Positions 14,789 to 21,837 of a stretch of DNA of 22,603 bases are shown here, piece after piece; positions within the stretch are counted from its first letter, which is position 1; every line of letters begins with the position of its first letter. The translations under genes and the position numbers were made by a program. Source of the stretch: an uncultured Actinoplanes sp. (lineage in GTDB: Bacteria > Actinomycetota > Actinomycetes > Mycobacteriales > Micromonosporaceae); the NCBI RefSeq assembly GCF_934643405.1, contig NZ_CAKUCL010000110.1, positions 1 to 22,603 on the forward strand. The letters are read 5' to 3'. A model generated the notes under the pieces. It worked only from the letters and a program-made list of their open reading frames with translations. It was not told the DNA's origin and did no database searches.

Positions 14789-16183
14789 TCATCCGCCCGG
14801 CATCGGGGTCAGCGGCTGGGTCGCTTCGGCCGGGCGGCGCAGGGCGACGGCGGTCAACGCGAGGGCCGCCGCGACGAAGCCGGCCGCCACCAGGAACGCC
14901 TGCGTGTAGCCGTAGCGCAAGGCGTCCACGGCCGGCAACGACGGCCGTGCCTCGGTGCGCGCCGCGGCCACCGCGGCCAGGACCGCGAGGCCCAGAGCTC
15001 CGCCCGCCTGCTGGGCCGTGTTGGCGAAGCCGGACACCATCCCGGTGTCCGCCGGGGACGCTCCGGCCATCGCCAGCATGATCATGGAGGGGACGGTCAC
15101 GCCGATGCCCAGGCCCATGACCAGCAGCGGCGGGAGCATGTCCGTGGGGTACGACGGGTGCACGGGCAGGCGGGTGAGCAGCAGCAGCCCGGTCAGGAGC
15201 AGCGCCAGGCCGGCCAGCAGAACCGGGCGCGGACCGAAACGGGCGGTCAGCCGGGGCGCGACGACCAGGGACACCGCGCCGATGACCACGGGTGTCGGGA
15301 GGAAGGCCAAGCCGGTGCCCAGCGCGTCGTAGCCCATCACTCGCTGCACGAACAAGGCGTTCAGGAACTGGAAACCCATGCCGGTGGCGAAGATCAGCAG
15401 GACCGCGGTGTTGGCGAGCAGGAGCCACCGCCGCCTGAGCAGCCGCAACGGGATCAACGGCCGGCGAGCGCGGCTCTCCCGCACCAGGAAAGCGGCGATC
15501 ATCAGCGGGGCCAGGACGGCTGCCGGGCCGAATTGCGTACGGACTATGGCGTACACACCCAGGGAGAGCCCCGCCGTGATGAGGAGCGCGCCGGGCACGT
15601 CCAAGCCCTGCCCGAGTCCCAGGCCGGCCTCGCGGGGCAGCAGGCGGCGGCCGCACAGCCACACGACCACGTCGATCGGGACGTTGATCAGGAAGATCGC
15701 CGGCCAGCCAACCGCGTCGGTGAGCACGCCACCGGCGACGAAGCCGAGCGCCGCGCCGCCGGCCTGGGTGAAGCTGTAGATCCCCATGGCGCGCGCCTGT
15801 TCGCCCGGCGACGGGAAGAGCCGGACGATCATGCCGAGCACCACCGCCGCGGCCAGCGCGCCGCCCGCGCCCTGCACGAACCGGCCCGCGATCAACTCCC
15901 ATGCCGAACCGGCGAAGCCGCAGAGCAGGCTGGCGACGGTGAACAGGGCCAGCCCGGCCAGGAACACGCGCCACGCGCCGACCAGGTCGCCGAGCCGGCC
16001 GGCGAGCAGCAGCAGGCCGGCGAAGGCCACCAGGTAGGCATTGACGACCCAGGCCACCCCGGCCGGGGAGAAACCGAGGTCGCGTTGGATGTCGGGTACG
16101 GCGACGGCCACGATCGTGCTGTCCAGAACGATCATGAGGGACATCGCGCACAGCACCGCGAGAGCGGCAGATGATCGGCTCAT
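14789..16183 (-). CDS. DHA2-family (14-TM, EmrB/QacA-like) MFS multidrug exporter
   Basis: The 464-residue proton-driven exporter has the DHA2 signature of helix 1, 'LDSTIVAVAVPDIQRDLGFS' (about 20-39). 'GRLGDLVGAWRVFLAGLALF' (loop 2-3 motif A) and the helix 5 motif C-like 'GIYSFTQAGGAALGFVAGGVL' (antiporter glycine/proline region) follow. Fourteen hydrophobic segments can be counted. ATG 16183 lies 6 bases after TACGGT, so a leaderless message is likely. That promoter sits in a 38-base palindrome that also overlaps the 3' end of marR. With marR directly upstream, repression by the MarR protein and induction by the exported compound is the standard expectation. The substrate is unknown. Confidence 0.9.
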   Translation of the reverse strand: MSRSSAALAVLCAMSLMIVLDSTIVAVAVPDIQRDLGFSPAGVAWVVNAYLVAFAGLLLLAGRLGDLVGAWRVFLAGLALFTVASLLCGFAGSAWELIAGRFVQGAGGALAAAVVLGMIVRLFPSPGEQARAMGIYSFTQAGGAALGFVAGGVLTDAVGWPAIFLINVPIDVVVWLCGRRLLPREAGLGLGQGLDVPGALLITAGLSLGVYAIVRTQFGPAAVLAPLMIAAFLVRESRARRPLIPLRLLRRRWLLLANTAVLLIFATGMGFQFLNALFVQRVMGYDALGTGLAFLPTPVVIGAVSLVVAPRLTARFGPRPVLLAGLALLLTGLLLLTRLPVHPSYPTDMLPPLLVMGLGIGVTVPSMIMLAMAGASPADTGMVSGFANTAQQAGGALGLAVLAAVAAARTEARPSLPAVDALRYGYTQAFLVAAGFVAAALALTAVALRRPAEATQPLTPMPGG

Positions 16184-16190
16184 TGGCCGA

Positions 16191-16228
16191 CCGTAACAGA
16201 TAATCTGCTAGCGGACTATCTGTTACGG
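16191..16228. promoter_or_regulatory. 38-base palindrome over the DHA2 exporter promoter
   Basis: The two 19-base halves (16191-16209 and 16210-16228) match at 17 positions. The outer arms CCGTAACAGATA / TATCTGTTACGG are perfect over 12 bases and the centre is GCTAGC. It covers the TACGGT -10 box (16195-16190, minus strand) used by the exporter and includes the marR stop codon (16218-16216). The length, symmetry and position suggest an operator for the MarR dimer, possibly two overlapping sites. Confidence 0.7.
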
Positions 16229-16683
16229 GCGCGTCGTATCGGCTGCGGACCGGGATCGCGCGCCGTGCCGGCCAGTTCGCCGAGCGCTTCGACGAACGCG
16301 GTCCGATCGGCCGGCGCGAGACAGCCGAGGGCGTCGGCGTGCACCCGGTCGACGATCCGCTGGCCCTCCTCGGCCGCGGCGCGACCCCGCTCGGTGACGG
16401 CGATGATCCGGGCGCGACGGTCGGCGGCCGACTGGCGTCGCTCGGCGTAACCGAGCTTCTCCAGCTCGTCGACCGTGCTGACCATCGTCGTCTTGTCCAG
16501 GTCGGCCAGCGCGGCCAGCTGGATCTGGGTGCGCTCCTCCTCCAGGGCGTGCACCAGCACGCACTGCATGCGCGGGGTCAGATCGATGTCGGCGAGCGCG
16601 GCGGCCAGCCGGTTCGAGAGGGCGTGCCCGGCCATGTTGAGCAGGCCGGTGAGGTCACGCACGGTGCGTTCGGGTGCTGCCAT
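16216..16683 (-). CDS. MarR-family transcriptional regulator
   Basis: The 155-residue winged-helix regulator has the recognition region 'QIQLAALADLDKTTMVSTVDELEKLGYAERRQSAADRRARIIAVTERG' (54-100). The wing motif D-x-R (88-90) is intact, and dimerisation helices lie at both ends. It lies directly upstream of a DHA2 exporter in the same orientation, the usual arrangement in which MarR represses the pump and itself. ATG 16683 is 7 bases after TACGCT, and a 34-base palindrome abuts that box. The last codons lie within the exporter's own palindromic promoter. Confidence 0.9.
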   Translation of the reverse strand: MAAPERTVRDLTGLLNMAGHALSNRLAAALADIDLTPRMQCVLVHALEEERTQIQLAALADLDKTTMVSTVDELEKLGYAERRQSAADRRARIIAVTERGRAAAEEGQRIVDRVHADALGCLAPADRTAFVEALGELAGTARDPGPQPIRRARNR

Positions 16684-16730
16684 GACGTACAGCGTAGCCT
16701 CGGATCATCCGAATCCGGATGATCCGAGGC
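16684..16730 (-). promoter_or_regulatory. marR promoter with 34-base perfect hairpin palindrome
   Basis: Arms of 15 bases (GCCTCGGATCATCCG, 16697-16711; complement 16716-16730) flank AATC without a mismatch. The -10 box TACGCT (16696-16691, minus strand) begins right after it and is 7 bases from the ATG. It may be a MarR operator covering the -35 region, or the terminator of the upstream HNH gene. There is no T run to favour termination. The sequence is unlike the 16191-16228 palindrome. Confidence 0.55.
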
Positions 16731-16805
16731 CTGGACGGTCGGCGGGCCTGCCCCCGTGCCGGCCCACCGGCCGCGTCTATGCCGGCGCCGCGCGGTCGCG
16801 CCCTC

Positions 16806-17243
16806 TCACGCCAGCGCCGCCCACCTGGGCGCGTACGGCTTCACCAGCAGCGGCATGCGCGCCTCCGACGGCGTACGGTCGCCCTTGCGGTTGTTGCATC
16901 GGCCGCAGGCCGCGACGGTGTTGGCCCATTCGTTCGCGCCTCCTCGCGACCGCGGCAGCACGTGGTCGATCGTGGACGCCGGCTTTCCGCAGTACGCGCA
17001 GGTGCGGTTGTCGCGCGCCAGCACACCCGCGCGCGACCAGGCCGGACCACGGCTGTGCCGCCAGCGCGTCACCACGTAGCTCACCAGCCGCACCACGGTC
17101 GGGATCGGCCAGAGACCCACCTGACCGTCCGGCTCGGCCTCGTGCACCACTGCCACCTCGCGGAACAGCATCCGGATCGCGTGCCGGAGGCTGACCCGGT
17201 GCAGCGGCCCGTAGTCGGCGTTCAGCACCAGAACCGCGCTCAT
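16806..17243 (-). CDS. HNH endonuclease domain protein
   Basis: The 145-residue protein has a C-terminal HNH nuclease fold (about 80-125). Zinc-binding CxxC pairs are C82-x2-C85 and C113-x2-C116, the catalytic block is 'TIDHVLPRSRGG' (91-102, H94), and asparagines follow in 'ANTVAACGRCNNRKGD'. The N-terminal 'VLVLNADYGPLHRVSLRHAI.ML' segment is conserved in a stand-alone actinobacterial HNH family of unknown cellular role. There is no nearby phage or restriction gene. Unlike its neighbours it has a near-perfect Shine-Dalgarno (GGGAGGTGA, 17258-17250) 6 bases before ATG 17243. Confidence 0.9.
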   Translation of the reverse strand: MSAVLVLNADYGPLHRVSLRHAIRMLFREVAVVHEAEPDGQVGLWPIPTVVRLVSYVVTRWRHSRGPAWSRAGVLARDNRTCAYCGKPASTIDHVLPRSRGGANEWANTVAACGRCNNRKGDRTPSEARMPLLVKPYAPRWAALA

Positions 17244-17412
17244 CGTGGCTCACCTCCCTCACTCCTCGTCGGTCACCGACGGCAACGAGGGACGGCCGGG
17301 CACGCTGAGTCAACCGTGCCGGCAAGCCCCTGCGGGTCCGCGAGTCATTCGCTCTCCCTGTCGCTGTTCGGTGAGGACACGGTAGAAGCGGCCCTCGATC
17401 GGGAACAACCGA
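17244..17412. other. Intergenic region with imperfect hairpin
   Basis: This gap lies between the phosphatidyltransferase end and the HNH start. It holds the HNH ribosome site (17250-17258) and an imperfect stem, GCCGG(G)CACG at 17295-17304 with CGTGCCGGC at 17315-17323 (9 pairs, one bulge, 10-base loop), possibly the terminator of the metF operon. No ORF of note. Confidence 0.4.
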
Positions 17413-18057
17413 TTAACGATCTAGCCGGCGGCGGACGGTCACGCTCAGCTGGACCAGCCCGGCGAGGGCGAGGACCAGCCAGACCGCGGCGGCCACGGTG
17501 ATCGCCGGCGGGAGGAGAAAGCCCAGCAGAAGGCCGAAAATCGCGATCAGTACGCGGGTAGGCCGCTCGGCAACCGTGACCACGCCGATCTCCTCCATCC
17601 CCGCGGCGGTGGCCCGCGCCCGCAGATACTCCTGCAACCAGCTGGCCGCCCCGGCCGAAACCACGAGCCATCCGGGAGCGCCGGCCAGCCAGAACGCGGC
17701 CAGCCACGCCAGCTCCCCCACCCGGTCGGCGACCGAGTCGTAGACGTATCCGAGCCGGCTCGCCTTCCCGGTGATCACCGCGACCGCGCCGTCCAGCCCG
17801 TCCGCGAACGACCCCACCAGCACCAGCAGCGCCCCGAGCAGCAGCCCCCACCGCCCGGCCGGCACCACCGCCGGCACGGCCAGGCAGAGGAACAGTCCGG
17901 CGGTGGTGACGGCGGCGGGACCGATGCGCTTGCCGCCGAGCCAGCTTCCCGCCCGGTACGCGACGCGGAGCCAGCCCCGAACCACCGAGGACGCACCCCG
18001 CGGGTCGAACCCGCCGTGCAGCCGGGACCAGGCTGCGACGTACTCGTCCCAGGTCAC
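17413..18057 (-). CDS. CDP-alcohol phosphatidyltransferase family membrane enzyme
   Basis: The 214-residue protein has about 6 membrane segments and the family motif at 86-111: D86-x2-D89-G90-x2-A93-V94-x8-G103-x3-D107-x3-D111. The four metal-binding aspartates are present. The arginine normally after A93 is Val94. Enzymes of this family replace CMP in a CDP-activated lipid or alcohol by another alcohol (phosphatidylglycerophosphate, phosphatidylinositol phosphate and similar). The substrate here is undetermined. GTG 18057 is 2 bases after the metF stop, so it is cotranscribed with metF; this start also gives the compact family length. Confidence 0.82.
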   Translation of the reverse strand: MTWDEYVAAWSRLHGGFDPRGASSVVRGWLRVAYRAGSWLGGKRIGPAAVTTAGLFLCLAVPAVVPAGRWGLLLGALLVLVGSFADGLDGAVAVITGKASRLGYVYDSVADRVGELAWLAAFWLAGAPGWLVVSAGAASWLQEYLRARATAAGMEEIGVVTVAERPTRVLIAIFGLLLGFLLPPAITVAAAVWLVLALAGLVQLSVTVRRRLDR

Positions 18058-18059
18058 CG

Positions 18060-18989
18060 TCAGGCGGCGGCCGCGGCGGCGACGTCCGAAGGCGCGAGGA
18101 GCTGCCAGACCTCGCGCGTGGCCGTGGACCGGTTCAGGGTGATGAAGTGGATGCCCGGCACGCCCTCGTCGACCAGCCGCGCGCACATCTCGGCGCACAC
18201 CTCGATGCCCAGCGCCCGCACGGCGGCCTCGTCGCCGGCCACCCGCTCGAACCGCTCGCGCAGCTTCGCCGGGAAGGGCGCGCCGGAGAGCTGGGTGGAC
18301 CGCTCGATCGTGCCCATCCGGGTCACCGGCATGACGCCCGCGACGATCGGGGTGTCGCAGCCCGTCGTGGCGACGCGGTCGCGCAGGCGGAGGTACTCGT
18401 CGGCGTCGAAGAACATCTGGGTGATCGCGAAGTCGGCGCCCGCACGACACTTCCGTACGAAATTGGCAGTATCTGAATCGACGTCGGCCGATCGAGGGTG
18501 CCGGTACGGGAAGGCGGCGACCCCGACGCTGAAGTCGCCCGCCTCCTTCACCAGGCGCACGAGCTCCTCGGCGTAGAGCACGCCCTCGGGGTGCTGGACC
18601 CAGTCGCCCATCGGGTCGCCGGGCGGGTCGCCGCGGACCGCGAGCACGTTGCGGATGCCCGCGCCGGCCAGCCGGCCGATCATGTGGCGCAGCTCGGCGA
18701 TCGAGTGGTTGACGGCCGTGAGGTGCGCCATCGGCAGCAGGGTCGTCTCGGTCGCGACCCGTTCGGTCACGGCGACCGTGGTGTCGCGGGTGGTGCCGCC
18801 CGCGCCGTACGTGATCGAGACGAAGCTGGGCCGCAGCGGTTCGAGCTCGCGGATGGCCTGCCAGAGAAGGGTCTCGCCCTCGGGCGTTTTGGGCGGGAAG
18901 AACTCGAACGAATACGTGGGCGCGGCCCCGCGGATCAGGTCACCGATCGCCGGGGTGCCGGGCAGACGCGAGGGTAGTCCGAGAGCCAC
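18060..18989 (-). CDS. metF: 5,10-methylenetetrahydrofolate reductase
   Basis: The 309-residue flavoprotein reduces methylene-THF to methyl-THF for methionine synthesis. The N-terminal 'YSFEFFPPKTPEGE' (TIM-barrel strand 1 with the catalytic Glu), 'FVSITYGAGG', 'HLTAVNHS', 'VLAVRGDPPGD' and 'FAITQMFFDADEYL' are all family blocks. Start GTG 18989 lies 7 bases after TAGAGT; the upstream ATG at 19022 would fall inside the divergent promoter. It is divergent from the GGPP synthase gene with only 51 bases between. This arrangement matches Rv2172c/idsA2 in Mycobacterium. The Mtb homologue is a short MetF-like protein; this one looks like a full MetF. Confidence 0.9.
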   Translation of the reverse strand: MALGLPSRLPGTPAIGDLIRGAAPTYSFEFFPPKTPEGETLLWQAIRELEPLRPSFVSITYGAGGTTRDTTVAVTERVATETTLLPMAHLTAVNHSIAELRHMIGRLAGAGIRNVLAVRGDPPGDPMGDWVQHPEGVLYAEELVRLVKEAGDFSVGVAAFPYRHPRSADVDSDTANFVRKCRAGADFAITQMFFDADEYLRLRDRVATTGCDTPIVAGVMPVTRMGTIERSTQLSGAPFPAKLRERFERVAGDEAAVRALGIEVCAEMCARLVDEGVPGIHFITLNRSTATREVWQLLAPSDVAAAAAA

Positions 18990-19040
18990 GCCCCAGACTC
19001 TACCGTCGAGACACCCCAGCATGTCGGCTAGCGTCGTGGG
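18990..19040. promoter_or_regulatory. Compact divergent leaderless promoters of metF and GGPP synthase
   Basis: Minus strand: TAGAGT (19002-18997), 7 bases, GTG 18989, with CCGACA as a possible -35 at 19-base spacing. Plus strand: TAGCGT (19029-19034), 6 bases, GTG 19041, with TCGAGA (19006-19011) as a -35 at 17 bases. The two promoters occupy the same 51 bases, so RNA polymerases would compete. Confidence 0.55.
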
Positions 19041-20108
19041 GTGACTTCCCCCGTCGAAGCGGCCGGGCTACGGCCCCGGGTCGACAAGGCACTTGCCGCA
19101 TTTCTGGCCGATCAACGCGACCGGCTCCTCCGCATCGACCCCGCGCTGGGCGAGATGTCGGAGGCGATGGACGAGTTCGTGCTGGGCGGTGGCAAGCGGC
19201 TGCGGCCCGCGTTCGCGTACTGGGGGTACCGCGGCGCCGGCGGCATCGATTCGGACAGCATCGTGACGGCGGCGGCCGCGCTGGAATTGGTGCAGGCCAG
19301 CGCCTTGATCCACGACGATCTGATGGATCGCTCGGACACCCGCCGCGGCGAGCCGTCGATTCACCGGCGGTTCGAGCGGCTGCACGTCGACGCGGGCTGG
19401 CGCGGCGGCGCCGGGGGCTTCGGCGACAGCGCGGCGGTCCTGCTCGGCGATCTCGCGCTGGTCTGGTCGGACGAGTTGCTGCATTCCTCGGGGTTCGGCC
19501 TGGTGGAACTGGAGCGCGCCCGGCCGGTCTTCGACGAGATGCGGACGGAGTTGACCGTCGGCCAGTACCTCGACGTCCTCACCCAGGCGACCGCGGACAC
19601 GTCGCTCGAACGGGCCGGGAAGGTGGCCCGCTACAAGTCGGCGAAGTACACCGTCGAGCGGCCGCTGCTGCTGGGGGCGGCGCTGGCCGGGGCGCCGGCT
19701 TCGGTCTCGGCGGCGTACTCCCGCTTCGGCCTGCCGCTCGGTGAGGCGTTCCAGCTGCGTGACGACATTCTCGGGGTCTTCGGCGATCCGGCGCAGACGG
19801 GCAAGCCGGCCGGGGACGACCTGCGCGAGGGCAAGCGGACATATCTGGTGGCGTCGGCGTTCGCGGCGCTGGACCCGTCCGGCCGCGCCTCCCTCGACGC
19901 CTGCCTCGGCGATCCCGGGCTGGATGAGGCGGGGGTCTCGCGGTTGCGGGCGCTCATCCGGTCGAGCGGTGCGCTGGACGCCACCGAGCGGCGCATCGCG
20001 GAGCTGATGACGCCGGCGTTGGCCGCGCTGGACGCCGCGGACATCGAGGAGGAGGCGCGGACGGTTCTGCGCCGGCTGGCCGAGGCGGCTACCCGGCGCG
20101 AGACCTGA
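19041..20108 (+). CDS. idsA: Polyprenyl (geranylgeranyl) diphosphate synthase
   Basis: The 355-residue all-helical prenyl transferase condenses isopentenyl diphosphate with allylic diphosphates. The first Asp-rich motif is D92-D93-x2-D96 ('LIHDDLMDRSDTRRGEPS') and the second is D241-D242-x2 ('FQLRDDILGVFGD'). Basic residues 'GGGKRLRP' (49-56) and 'KYTVERPL' are in place. Small or non-aromatic residues before the first motif (SALIH) fit a product of C20 or longer rather than C15. In context it is the crtE-type GGPP source for carotenoids, but it is also the positional equivalent of mycobacterial idsA2. GTG 19041 follows a leaderless -10 box. The last 20 bases overlap the convergent membrane protein. 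Confidence 0.88.
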   Translation: MTSPVEAAGLRPRVDKALAAFLADQRDRLLRIDPALGEMSEAMDEFVLGGGKRLRPAFAYWGYRGAGGIDSDSIVTAAAALELVQASALIHDDLMDRSDTRRGEPSIHRRFERLHVDAGWRGGAGGFGDSAAVLLGDLALVWSDELLHSSGFGLVELERARPVFDEMRTELTVGQYLDVLTQATADTSLERAGKVARYKSAKYTVERPLLLGAALAGAPASVSAAYSRFGLPLGEAFQLRDDILGVFGDPAQTGKPAGDDLREGKRTYLVASAFAALDPSGRASLDACLGDPGLDEAGVSRLRALIRSSGALDATERRIAELMTPALAALDAADIEEEARTVLRRLAEAATRRET

Positions 20109-20871
20109 GCTCCTTCGTCGTCGCGGCGATCAGCAGGAAGTAAGCGACAAACTGGAGGCCGAGCGTGAGCGCGCGGAAGTCCACCGCGCCGGTCGCGAAC
20201 TGCCCGCTCCGGTACGTGACTACCCGCGTCGCCGTGACGTAGGTTTCGATCATGGGGATCGCCGACGCGGCGAGCAGGACGGCTCCGGCCACCGCCGAGC
20301 GCCGCCGGGCCACGGAGGCGAGCATCAGCGCCGCCGCGGCCAGCAGGACCGGAACCAGCGCGGCCGCGATCCTCGCCCCCAGCCCCGGCCCCACCCGGAA
20401 AGGGGCCGAGGGCGCCTGTACCGAGGCGATCCGCGAGATTGCGTACGCGACGATGGCCGCCCACGCCACGATCGCGAGCCAGGCCCGGCGCGCTTTCCCG
20501 CGATGGAGGACAACCAGCGTGGCGGCGAACAACAGCGGCGGCCCGGCCACGGCGAACCCGGTGTCGAGAGCCTGGAGCAGGTAGTCGGGTTCGGGCCTCG
20601 GCCGGCTCGGGCTCAGAAAGTGCAGCCCGCCCGCCCGGGAATGATCCACGTGCGGCACGGTGAGCAGCGCCTCGGCAAGCAGCGGCGCCAGCGAAACGGC
20701 AACCACCCAGCGCCCGGCGGACCCGGTGAGGCCGCCCACCGCATACCCGGCGAGCAGCAGGAACGTGACCACTTCAGCGGGCGGCCAGAGCGTACCGCCG
20801 ACCAGCACGGACACGACGTCGATCACCGCAGTGGCGATCGCCCCGCCGAGACAGACAGACCGCCATCGCAC
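20089..20871 (-). CDS. Unrecognised multi-pass membrane protein
   Basis: No family was recognised. The 260-residue protein has about 8 hydrophobic helices (near 5-28, 33-51, 54-68, 97-118, 124-147, 160-184, 190-209 and 222-247). A hydrophilic loop 'VPHVDHSRAGGLHFLSPSRPRPEPDY' follows the third helix, rich in His and Asp. GTG 20871 was chosen because AGGA lies about 7 bases upstream and because upstream codons are Arg/Ala/Pro-rich noise. It is the third gene in the direction Rv2175c-like, crtYc, crtYd, with a 281-base gap after crtYd, and it converges on the GGPP synthase (20-base overlap). A link to carotenoid or polyprenyl metabolism is only positional. Confidence 0.65.
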   Translation of the reverse strand: MRWRSVCLGGAIATAVIDVVSVLVGGTLWPPAEVVTFLLLAGYAVGGLTGSAGRWVVAVSLAPLLAEALLTVPHVDHSRAGGLHFLSPSRPRPEPDYLLQALDTGFAVAGPPLLFAATLVVLHRGKARRAWLAIVAWAAIVAYAISRIASVQAPSAPFRVGPGLGARIAAALVPVLLAAAALMLASVARRRSAVAGAVLLAASAIPMIETYVTATRVVTYRSGQFATGAVDFRALTLGLQFVAYFLLIAATTKELRSRAG

Positions 20872-21152
20872 CGGCGAATCCTGCCACGCCCGCCGCCGAG
20901 CCCGCCGCCCCGCTCCCCGGCGGGCACGCCACGCTGCGCGGACCGCGGCCGCGCACGACGGCCGCGCCGTCCCCCTCCCGGTACCACGGGCTGGGGGCGA
21001 GGCCGCAGGCGAGCCGGGCCGGGACTCACGCACGCCGCCGGGTGAGGGCGGCCGTTCAGGAGCCGCCAGGCGACTGGCCGCCCTCGCCCGGCCCTCGGCG
21101 TGAGCAGCGGTCCGTACCACCCACCCGGCTACGACATCTGCCGTTGAAGGGG
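20872..21152. other. Non-coding gap between crtYd and the membrane protein, with hairpin
   Basis: These 281 bases contain open frames only of low-complexity Arg/Ala/Pro type. A perfect 10-base inverted repeat GAGGGCGGCC (21044-21053) / GGCCGCCCTC (21076-21085) with a 22-base loop may end the crtYc-crtYd transcript. A NotI-type GCGGCCGC sits near 20945. Nothing else was recognised. Confidence 0.45.
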
Positions 21153-21509
21153 TTACGAGCGGCTTCTGTATTTCTTCAGGAGCGCGCTTCCCTGGCCGGC
21201 CCGCGGGGTTCGTTGCACGCCTCTGCGGCCCCACCAGACCCACGTCGAAAGTGTCAGCAGGACCAGCGCGAAACCGAAAAGCAGATCCTCGATCGGGGCG
21301 TATACCAGCCGGATGCCGAGAATGGCGTCGGGGGCGTAGACGACTATCTTGCGGCCGGTCAGGATGCCGTTCGACAGCAGCTGGAAGAGGACGACGATGG
21401 GGTATGTCGCCCAGAAGACGGCACGCCGGAGCAAGCGCGTGCGCAGGATGAACATGTCCACGCCCGCGGCGGCGCAGACGCCCAGGAGGGACGCGGCCGT
21501 GTAGGTCAT
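21153..21509 (-). CDS. crtYd: Lycopene cyclase subunit, CrtYd type
   Basis: This small membrane protein (118 residues, three helices) is one half of the heterodimeric carotenoid cyclase of actinobacteria. The block 'PIVVLFQLLSNGILTGRKIVVY' (37-58) is followed by 'ILGIRLVYAPIEDLLFGFALVLLTLSTW'. The catalytic-type P-x-E-(E/D) motif is PIED at 72-75. The ATG overlaps the crtYc stop (ATGA, 21509-21506), so the two are made together. The pair could form beta-rings on lycopene or cyclise C50 carotenoids (CrtYe/Yf type). The absence of a lycopene elongase in the window and the C40-type tailoring operon favour lycopene, by inference. Confidence 0.85.
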   Translation of the reverse strand: MTYTAASLLGVCAAAGVDMFILRTRLLRRAVFWATYPIVVLFQLLSNGILTGRKIVVYAPDAILGIRLVYAPIEDLLFGFALVLLTLSTWVWWGRRGVQRTPRAGQGSALLKKYRSRS

Positions 21510-21832
21510 TCGTCGCCGGCCGGGCGGTCGAGAACCGCCCTTACCGCCTCGAAGCCCAGGATCGCGCAGACCGGGACCACCAGGAAGAACAGGATCTCGT
21601 CCAGCGGCAGGCCGCCGGGGAAAAGGATGCCGGTGATCTGCGCCGGGTCGAAAGTCCAATGGCCGGCCGCAATCGCTCCCAGGTCCCAGAGCGTGAAGAT
21701 CACCGCCACCGGGAGGATCGTCAGGAGCAGGCGGCGCCACCGGCGCAGGACGTTGACCTTGAGGACCGGCTCGAGCCAGAGGGCGGCCACGAGGCAACCG
21801 GCCAGGACTCCGACGTAGGCCAGGTGGCGCAC
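21506..21832 (-). CDS. crtYc: Lycopene cyclase subunit, CrtYc type
   Basis: The 108-residue partner of CrtYd has three membrane helices. It carries the typical 'LWDLGAIAAGHWTFDPAQITGI' block (48-69) and the P-x-(E/D)-E motif PLDE at 76-79 ('LPLDEILFFLVVP'), matching CrtYc PLEE. GTG 21832 lies 5 bases after the stop of the Rv2175c-like gene and gives the usual subunit length. A longer frame upstream overlaps that gene and is not protein-like. It is cotranscribed with the DNA-binding gene and with crtYd. Confidence 0.85.
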   Translation of the reverse strand: MRHLAYVGVLAGCLVAALWLEPVLKVNVLRRWRRLLLTILPVAVIFTLWDLGAIAAGHWTFDPAQITGILFPGGLPLDEILFFLVVPVCAILGFEAVRAVLDRPAGDE

Positions 21833-21837
21833 GCCGG

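Noticed and set aside
14357..16174. 605-codon plus-strand frame opposite the DHA2 exporter
   Set aside because: It is rich in Gln/Gly/Arg/His without a fold. The minus-strand exporter shows 14 helices and family motifs.
16806..17243. HNH gene as part of a homing element, phage or restriction system
   Set aside because: No intron, integrase, methylase, terminase or repeats were seen nearby. It resembles a stand-alone chromosomal actinobacterial family.
20941..20967. GC-rich repeated GGCCGCGC stretch as a structured RNA
   Set aside because: It is imperfect, has no conserved loop or neighbouring gene start, and such stretches arise by composition in this genome.
20872..21243. Longer N-terminus for the membrane protein ending at 20089
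   Set aside because: The extra 124 codons are Arg/Pro/Ala noise, overlap the crtYd end, and have no ribosome site. GTG 20871 has AGGA at good spacing.
21153..21832. C50 carotenoid cyclase (CrtYe/CrtYf) assignment
   Set aside because: The folds cannot be separated by eye, but no lycopene elongase (UbiA-type CrtEb) is present and the tailoring operon is of C40 type, so the lycopene cyclase call is kept.
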